DNA of 11,061 nucleotides from positions 1 to 11,061 of the forward strand of contig REAQ01000282.1 of assembly GCA_004294195.1 (NCBI GenBank), given 5' to 3'. The notes beneath the pieces are model-generated. The model was not told the origin of the DNA and searched no databases. It saw only the letters and a program-made list of their open reading frames with translations. The position numbers and the translations under genes are program-made. Source of the DNA: Sphingobacteriales bacterium (GTDB lineage Bacteria > Bacteroidota > Bacteroidia > Chitinophagales > Chitinophagaceae). Of this stretch, positions 6,353-11,061 are shown in pieces; within the stretch, counting starts at the first letter, position 1, and each line of letters opens with the position of its first letter.

Positions 6353-7123
6353 ATGAATACAAAAGAAGAAATCGTTCAGAACTGGCTCCCGAGGTATACG
6401 GGAGAAAAACTGGAGAACTTTGGCAAGTATATTCTGCTAACCAACTTCTCCAACTATGTGCGCTTGTTTGCAGAATGGCATGGTGCAGAGATCACGGGGC
6501 TGGATAAGCCGATGCAGACCGCAACGGCAGACGGAATCACGATCATTAATTTTGGCATGGGTAGTCCAACCGCTGCAACGGTGATGGACTTGCTTACCGC
6601 TATACAGCCATCGGCCGTATTGTTCCTGGGCAAATGTGGGGGATTGAAAAGAAGCCATAAGATCGGCGACCTGTTGCTTCCCATTGCTGCTATCAGGGGC
6701 GAGGGTACGTCCAATGATTATTTCCCTCCGGAAGTGCCGGCCCTACCCGCGTTTGCGCTCCAGAAAGCTATATCAACAACGATCCGTGATTATGAACAGG
6801 ATTATTGGACCGGACCGGTTTACACAACCAACAGAAGAGTGTGGGAACATGATGAAGAGTTTAAAGAATACCTTCAGAAGATCAGGGCTTATGCAATCGA
6901 TATGGAAACAGCAACCATCTTCTCTGTTGGATTTTACAACAGGATCCCGACGGGAGCATTATTGCTTATCAGTGATTCACCGATGACGCCAGAGGGTGTG
7001 AAAACGGAGGAAAGCGATAAAAAAGTAACCACCAATTTTGTGGAACTGCACCTGAAGATTGGAATCGATTCCCTGAAACAGCTCATCAATAACGGTCTCA
7101 CCGTGAAACACCTGAAATTCTGA
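6353..7123 (+). CDS. amn: AMP nucleosidase (short, phosphorylase-fold type)
   Basis: AMP nucleosidase hydrolyses AMP to adenine and ribose 5-phosphate, adjusting adenylate pools. The 256-residue product has the nucleoside phosphorylase fold without the extra N-terminal domain of the enterobacterial enzyme, as is usual in Bacteroidota. Visible elements are the glycine-rich phosphate/ribose loop NFGMGSPTAA (67-76), GKCGGL (93-98), the IDMETATIF ribose/base block (182-190) and LLISDSP with the catalytic Asp (204-210). I chose ATG 6353. The frame is open well upstream, but that part lies opposite the 5861-6310 gene and is not like the family. The stop shares one base with the next ATG (TGATG), indicating translational coupling to the ABC ATPase. 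Uridine phosphorylase-type relatives are the main alternative. Confidence 0.9.
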   Translation: MNTKEEIVQNWLPRYTGEKLENFGKYILLTNFSNYVRLFAEWHGAEITGLDKPMQTATADGITIINFGMGSPTAATVMDLLTAIQPSAVLFLGKCGGLKRSHKIGDLLLPIAAIRGEGTSNDYFPPEVPALPAFALQKAISTTIRDYEQDYWTGPVYTTNRRVWEHDEEFKEYLQKIRAYAIDMETATIFSVGFYNRIPTGALLLISDSPMTPEGVKTEESDKKVTTNFVELHLKIGIDSLKQLINNGLTVKHLKF

Positions 7124-8820
7124 TGGATCAGCCTTTGCTGGAGATCAAAGGGCTCGATGTTCGTTTTCAAACGGAGGATGGCCCTTTCCATGCATTGAAA
7201 AACGTATCCCTAAATGTACAACGGGGACGGATAACCGCAGTTGTAGGTGAATCAGGATCCGGTAAATCTGTTACTGCACTGTCTATGCTGCAACTGCTTG
7301 CCCCCAATGCGGAATATGCAGGCGGAGAGATCATCTTTCATCAGCAAAACGATTCCATCGATTTACTGAAGCAACCAGAAGGATTGTTACGTCGTTTACG
7401 CGGCAACAGTATTTCGATGATCTTTCAGGAGCCGATGACTTCTTTAAATCCACTGATGCGCTGCGGGGAGCAGGTGTCTGAGGCCATCATGTTGCATAAA
7501 AAATGTGACCGAAGAACAGCAAAGGAACAAACGATTGCACTGTTCCAGAAAGTCCAACTGCCTGACCCAACGGGTATGTATAAACGATATCCGCACCAGC
7601 TCAGCGGTGGTCAGAAACAACGCGTGATGATTGCCATGGCAATGAGTTGCGGGCCGGATCTTTTGATTGCCGATGAGCCCACAACGGCATTGGATGTCAC
7701 CGTGCAAAAAACCATTCTTGATCTGATCCGCAGCTTGCAAAAGGAGACCAATATGGGTGTCATCTTCATCACCCATGACCTGGGCCTGGTGGGTGAGATC
7801 GCGGACGATGTGGTAGTGATGTATAAGGGCGAGGTGGTGGAAAAAGGAGCTGTAAAAACGGTACTCAGGCAGCCATCGCATCCCTATACCAAGGCCCTCA
7901 TTGCATGCAGACCGATCCTTCATCCGAAAGGCAGCAGACTGCCGACCGTTGCAGATTTTATGGGAGATCAAACCGCAGCAGTGAAACCAGCATCTCAATA
8001 TGCCCCACCACCCCCAACCTCCAGCCTATTAAAGGTCCGCAACCTTCAGGTATGGTTTCCATCGGCCAAAAATATCCTGGGCAAAACAACGGACTATGTA
8101 AAAGCAGTGGATGATGTCAGTTTTGACGTACGGCAAGGAGAAACCCTTGGCCTGGTGGGAGAATCCGGTTGTGGAAAAACCACACTGGGCAGGGCCCTGC
8201 TACGGTTGGTAGAACCAAAGAGCGGAGAGATTATCTATCGGGGTCAAAACCTTATCCGGTTAAATAAACAACAGCTAAAGCCTTTACGGAAAGATATCCA
8301 GATCATTTTTCAGGATCCCTATTCCTCTTTAAATCCGAGAATACCTGTAGGCGCTGCAATTGCAGAAGTCATGAAAGTACATGGCATAGGGGAAGGAGAA
8401 AGGGGAAGGACGGAGATCGCAATTGAATGGTTGGAGAAAGTGGGGCTGAAGGCTGACCATTACAAGCGTTACCCCCATGAGTTTTCGGGCGGACAGCGGC
8501 AACGGATCGGCATTGCCAGGGCCTTGGCGCTGGATCCGGGCTTTGTGGTCTGTGATGAATCCGTATCCGCATTGGATGTTAGTGTGCAAGCGCAGGTTCT
8601 GAACCTTTTGAATGACCTCAAGCGGGAAATGGGTTTTACTACCGTCTTTATCTCCCATGATCTCGGCGTGGTGCATTATATCAGCGACAGGATCATGGTG
8701 ATGAATAAGGGGAAGATCGAAGAGATCGGGGAAGCGGAACAGGTTTTCCGGCATCCTGGCACGGCCTACACCCAACGGCTTGTGGATGCTATTCCTGGGA
8801 GGAATTTTATCGGTTCATGA
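7123..8820 (+). CDS. peptide-type ABC transporter ATPase with two fused NBDs (OppD-OppF/YejF-like)
   Basis: This is a single 565-residue protein with two complete ATP-binding domains, driving an oligopeptide/dipeptide-type importer at the inner membrane. Domain 1 has Walker A GESGSGKS (42-49), signature LSGGQ (160-164), Walker B LLIADE (180-185) and switch His218. Domain 2 has GESGCGKT (346-353), FSGGQ (454-458), FVVCDE (474-479) and His512. Both sites look catalytically intact. Walker B 2 is followed by Ser rather than the common Pro, which I regard as normal variation. Each NBD is followed by the C-terminal HPYT/TAYT-type extension typical of the Opp family, and a Pro-rich linker (about 294-300) joins the halves. 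No permease or binding-protein gene is in the window. It is read with amn (one-base overlap). The substrate cannot be named. Confidence 0.93.
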   Translation: MDQPLLEIKGLDVRFQTEDGPFHALKNVSLNVQRGRITAVVGESGSGKSVTALSMLQLLAPNAEYAGGEIIFHQQNDSIDLLKQPEGLLRRLRGNSISMIFQEPMTSLNPLMRCGEQVSEAIMLHKKCDRRTAKEQTIALFQKVQLPDPTGMYKRYPHQLSGGQKQRVMIAMAMSCGPDLLIADEPTTALDVTVQKTILDLIRSLQKETNMGVIFITHDLGLVGEIADDVVVMYKGEVVEKGAVKTVLRQPSHPYTKALIACRPILHPKGSRLPTVADFMGDQTAAVKPASQYAPPPPTSSLLKVRNLQVWFPSAKNILGKTTDYVKAVDDVSFDVRQGETLGLVGESGCGKTTLGRALLRLVEPKSGEIIYRGQNLIRLNKQQLKPLRKDIQIIFQDPYSSLNPRIPVGAAIAEVMKVHGIGEGERGRTEIAIEWLEKVGLKADHYKRYPHEFSGGQRQRIGIARALALDPGFVVCDESVSALDVSVQAQVLNLLNDLKREMGFTTVFISHDLGVVHYISDRIMVMNKGKIEEIGEAEQVFRHPGTAYTQRLVDAIPGRNFIGS

Positions 8821-8829
8821 AAATTTTGT

Positions 8830-8837
8830 ACTTTTGC
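8830..8837 (+). promoter_or_regulatory. Bacteroidota -7 element for queA
   Basis: TACTTTTG matches TAnnTTTG exactly, ten bases after the ABC ATPase stop. No clear -33 TTG is found at the usual spacing. A start near 8843 would give queA an unusually long leader of about 110 nt. Confidence 0.5.
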
Positions 8838-8955
8838 CGGCATTTGTTGCCACATGGTACGAACCTGGTGCCGTAAGATCAGGTTTAGTCCACCATCCTT
8901 CCGTGTACCTTCCCGGTTTGTTTCATGATGGCCACCTGTTAAAAGCATTTTATTC

Positions 8956-10005
8956 ATGAAACTATCTCAATTCCGTTTTGACCTTCCCCTTAACCTTATT
9001 GCGCAGTACCCTTCCAAGAAAAGAGAAGATGCCCGTCTGATGGTGGTACACCGGGCTACCGGACAGATCGAAAACAGGCATTTTAGAGATATCCTGGAGT
9101 ATTTTGACGACAAGGATGTGTTTGTGGTGAACAACACTAAAGTGTTCCCAGCGCGCATGTATGGTCGCAAAGAAAAAACAGGCGCCAAGATCGAGGTATT
9201 TCTGTTGCGTGAACTGAACAAGCAGAACAGGCTTTGGGACGTGATCGTTGATCCCGCAAGGAAGATTCGTGTGGGTAATAAATTATATTTCGGCGATGCC
9301 GATGAACTGGTTGCAGAGGTAATTGACAATACCACATCCCGTGGCCGTACCATCCGCTTTCTGTTTGACGGACCAGAGGAAGAATTCAAACGCGTACTCA
9401 ACTCCCTGGGTGAGACCCCATTACCGAAATACATTAAGCGCAAGCCAGACGAGGAAGATCGTGAGCGCTACCAGACCGTGTATGCCAAGCACGAAGGTGC
9501 TGTGGCTGCGCCTACTGCAGGTTTGCACTTCAGCATTGAGCTGATCAAGCGTTTGGAGATCCAGGGTGTGCGTTTTGCCGAAGTGACCCTGCACACAGGC
9601 CTCGGCACATTCAGGCCCATTGAAGTGGAAGACCTCAGCAAACATAAAATGGATGCGGAGTTCTATGCCATCGAAGACCAGGCTTGTAAGATTGTGAACA
9701 AAGCCAAGACAGAAGGTCATCGCATCTGTTCTGTGGGTACCACTACTATGCGTGCATTGGAAACTTCATTTACGGCAGATAAATTGTTGAAGCCGTCTGA
9801 AGGATGGACCAACATCTTTATCCACCCGCCGTATAATTTTTCGATTTCCGATGCGCTGATTACGAACTTCCATTTACCCAAGACGAGCCTGCTGATCATG
9901 ACCTGCGCCTTTGCAGGATATGACCTCGCCATGGAAGCATATAAGAAAGCCATTAAAGATAAATACCGGTTCTTCAGTTATGGAGACGCGATGTTAGTGA
10001 TATAA
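8956..10005 (+). CDS. queA: S-adenosylmethionine:tRNA ribosyltransferase-isomerase
   Basis: QueA transfers and isomerises the ribosyl group of SAM onto preQ1-tRNA to give epoxyqueuosine at the tRNA wobble position 34. The 349-residue length is typical. Family blocks are visible in order: the N-terminal [12 protein letters not shown], then DARLMVV, then the [16 protein letters not shown] strand, then [12 protein letters not shown], then the C-terminal [20 protein letters not shown] and [12 protein letters not shown] blocks. ATG 8956 gives exactly the conserved [11 protein letters not shown] start. It is preceded by a TAnnTTTG element and a 118-base stretch before the ATG. The last five codons (ATG to the stop) form part of the left arm of the perfect terminator palindrome at 9991-10047. 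No other queuosine gene is in view. Confidence 0.97.
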   Translation: MKLSQFRFDLPLNLIAQYPSKKREDARLMVVHRATGQIENRHFRDILEYFDDKDVFVVNNTKVFPARMYGRKEKTGAKIEVFLLRELNKQNRLWDVIVDPARKIRVGNKLYFGDADELVAEVIDNTTSRGRTIRFLFDGPEEEFKRVLNSLGETPLPKYIKRKPDEEDRERYQTVYAKHEGAVAAPTAGLHFSIELIKRLEIQGVRFAEVTLHTGLGTFRPIEVEDLSKHKMDAEFYAIEDQACKIVNKAKTEGHRICSVGTTTMRALETSFTADKLLKPSEGWTNIFIHPPYNFSISDALITNFHLPKTSLLIMTCAFAGYDLAMEAYKKAIKDKYRFFSYGDAMLVI

Positions 10006-10047
10006 AAAAAGCCGCGCAATGCGCGGCTTTTTTTATATCACTAACAT
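9991..10047. terminator. bidirectional intrinsic terminator with 28-bp perfect arms
   Basis: The core is an 8-bp GC-rich stem, GCCGCGCA (10011-10018) with TGCGCGGC (10020-10027), around a single A at 10019. It is flanked by seven A residues before and seven T residues after, so it can work in both directions. Pairing continues without a mismatch outward to 9991 and 10047, for 28 paired positions in total. It serves queA (+) and probably the lipoprotein gene ending at 10110 (-). Confidence 0.93.
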
Positions 10048-10049
10048 AA

Positions 10050-10077
10050 GGATTAAGATAAAGGGAGAAGGATGAAG
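10050..10077 (+). repeat. period-7 purine-rich repeat, four units (GATAAAG class)
   Basis: Heptamers GGATTAA (10050), GATAAAG (10057), GGAGAAG (10064) and GATGAAG (10071) follow the queA terminator by two bases. The GATAAAG and GGAGAAG units match those of the 5845-5879 array exactly and in the same order. Confidence 0.8.
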
Positions 10078-10109
10078 TACGAGCGCAATCAGATTTCCTG
10101 AAATATATG

Positions 10110-10655
10110 TCAGGGCATTCTGATCCATTTCAACCTGCGATTGCCATCCAGCACCCTTAAAATAATGGTATCACCACTGAACGTAAATGAACGGCGGACC
10201 GTACTACCTTCTGGAGAATGAAGAGAAGTGGAAAGTCTCTCATGTTTTACGATATCGGCACTGTCCTCTATGGTGTAATTCCCGGCATACACATAACTGG
10301 CGGAGAAAGCCCGGACCGCAGCTTTTAATTCATCCACAGTCATACTGTCCAATTTTCTGTTGATGTACTCGTCTCTGAGGCTCTGCTCTTCCGGCAGCCA
10401 TTTGAAATCATGATAGCCCTGCCTCGTGATATGCACGGCCATATGGCCCTTCCCGTCATACACGATGTATCCCGCACCGCCCTTGGCCCAGGGGTCCTCA
10501 TGCCACACCCCATTAGAGTCTATATTCTCCGAGATATATAGTTTAAACATGCCGGAAAGCCGGGAACGGCTGTCCGCTTCTTTTTTTTCCGTACAGGCGA
10601 TTAACAATACGGACGTCATAAAAAGGCAGAGGTAAAAACGGATAAGTATCATCAT
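10110..10655 (-). CDS. lipoprotein with a lipocalin-like domain
   Basis: The 181-residue product has a lipoprotein signal peptide: hydrophobic residues 4-20 and a lipobox LLIAC with the lipidated Cys21. A Thr-Glu-Lys-Lys-Glu stretch follows, so it is probably envelope-anchored. The mature part resembles the lipocalin-like family (Lipocalin_5 type): GGAGYIVYDGKGHMAVHITR at about 59-78, a later YVYAGNYTIEDSADIVKH strand pair, and a closing RSFTFSGDTIILRV. That family is poorly characterised, so ligand and role are unknown. Two adjacent Met codons (10655 and 10652) are possible starts. It begins 15 bp after the histidine kinase stop on the same strand with no TAnnTTTG between, so it is likely co-transcribed with the kinase gene. 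Transcription probably ends at the 9991-10047 hairpin. Confidence 0.85.
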   Translation of the reverse strand: MMILIRFYLCLFMTSVLLIACTEKKEADSRSRLSGMFKLYISENIDSNGVWHEDPWAKGGAGYIVYDGKGHMAVHITRQGYHDFKWLPEEQSLRDEYINRKLDSMTVDELKAAVRAFSASYVYAGNYTIEDSADIVKHERLSTSLHSPEGSTVRRSFTFSGDTIILRVLDGNRRLKWIRMP

Positions 10656-10670
10656 ATTTGATTTGTAGTG

Positions 10671-11061
10671 TCAAGGATGGCCTAAAAGGATGGTAAAGAC
10701 TGTTCCCTCTCCCTCCACACTTTCCACGGTCAACGCTCCTCCATGCGCCTTCACAATATCATACGCCAAACTCAACCCTAACCCTGTACCCTGCCCTGTA
10801 GGCTTGGTGGTGAAGAAAGGTTGGAATATTTTTTCTTTGATTTTCTCCGGTATGCCGATGCCATTATCCGAAATAATGATCCTCAGCGTGTTCCCATCTT
10901 TCATGGTGATGATTCCAACAACAGGTACAAATCCTTGCTCTCCTTTCTTACTTCGCTCATTAACCGCAAAGAAGGCATTGTTGATCAGGTTGAGAACCAC
11001 CCTTCCGATGTCCTGCGGAATGATATTGATGTTGCCAATAGCGCTGTCAAAATCAGTTTTA
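10671..11061 (-). CDS. sensor histidine kinase, C-terminal ATP-binding domain only (5' part outside the window)
   Basis: The frame is open to the window edge, giving the last 130 codons less the stop; the GTG at 11000 is internal. The HATPase_c boxes are complete: N box NLINNAFFAV, G1 box DNGIGI, F box FQPFFTTK, and G2 box GTGLGLSLAYDIV, then HGGALTVES and GTVFTILL. The lead-in INIIPQDIGRV before the N box is typical of Bacteroidota kinases. The phosphoacceptor His and the sensor region are upstream and cannot be seen, so the stimulus is unknown. The stop lies 15 bp before the lipoprotein gene, which probably shares its transcript. No response regulator is in view. Confidence 0.95.
   Translation of the reverse strand, partial: KTDFDSAIGNINIIPQDIGRVVLNLINNAFFAVNERSKKGEQGFVPVVGIITMKDGNTLRIIISDNGIGIPEKIKEKIFQPFFTTKPTGQGTGLGLSLAYDIVKAHGGALTVESVEGEGTVFTILLGHP

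Noticed and set aside
7444..7998. 184-codon open frame antisense to the ABC ATPase
   Set aside because: It is fully covered by the conserved first NBD and its His/Cys-rich composition is typical of an antisense shadow.
8830..8955. preQ1 riboswitch upstream of queA
   Set aside because: No preQ1-I hairpin with an A-rich tail and no clear preQ1-II layout could be found; only generic stems are visible.
10089..10124. Hairpin near the end of the lipoprotein gene (ATCAGA with TCTGAT)
   Set aside because: Only six pairs with a long interior and no T-tract; the strong hairpin at 9991-10047 explains termination better.

Overview
The window looks like a chromosomal housekeeping segment of a Bacteroidota genome with roughly balanced base composition. 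The evidence is: Bacteroidota-type promoter elements (TAnnTTTG) upstream of several genes, hardly any Shine-Dalgarno sequences, a Gram-negative Kdo transferase, a CcmB/CcmC/CcmD set of the Bacteroidota kind, a short stand-alone AMP nucleosidase and a solitary HSDR_N-type protein. I see no phage, insertion sequence, tRNA, rRNA or CRISPR array.

Layout. (1) 1-1236 (+): nearly complete waaA (Kdo transferase), overlapping by 28 bp, tail to tail, an uncharacterised Bacteroidota protein at 1209-2027 (-). (2) 2117-5805 (+): thymidine kinase tdk, then ccmB, ccmC and a ccmD-like gene for cytochrome c maturation, then a hexameric-type glutamate dehydrogenase. ccmC has its own promoter-like element. (3) 5861-6310 (-): a small PD-(D/E)XK protein (HSDR_N-like), facing gdhA across a large hairpin. 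(4) 6353-8820 (+): AMP nucleosidase and a fused two-NBD peptide-type ABC ATPase, overlapping by one base. (5) 8956-10005 (+): queA (queuosine synthesis) with a leader of about 110 nt, closed by a very long perfect hairpin terminator. (6) 10110-11061 (-): the C-terminal catalytic domain of a sensor histidine kinase that runs off the window, followed by a small lipocalin-like lipoprotein.

No gene cluster here is an obvious new system. The most unusual signal is between the genes. Four gene-boundary regions carry degenerate tandem arrays with an exact 7-bp period: a TAGCTAA/TAATTGY class (2049-2076 and 4329-4384) and a purine-rich GATAAAG/GGAGAAG class (5812-5839, 5845-5879 inverted, and 10050-10077). 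They abut or enter gene ends, form the stem of a convergent hairpin, and lie in a probable 5' leader. The second notable item is the queA terminator, whose 28-bp arms are perfect and mirror the last five codons of queA, which suggests a template-switch event.
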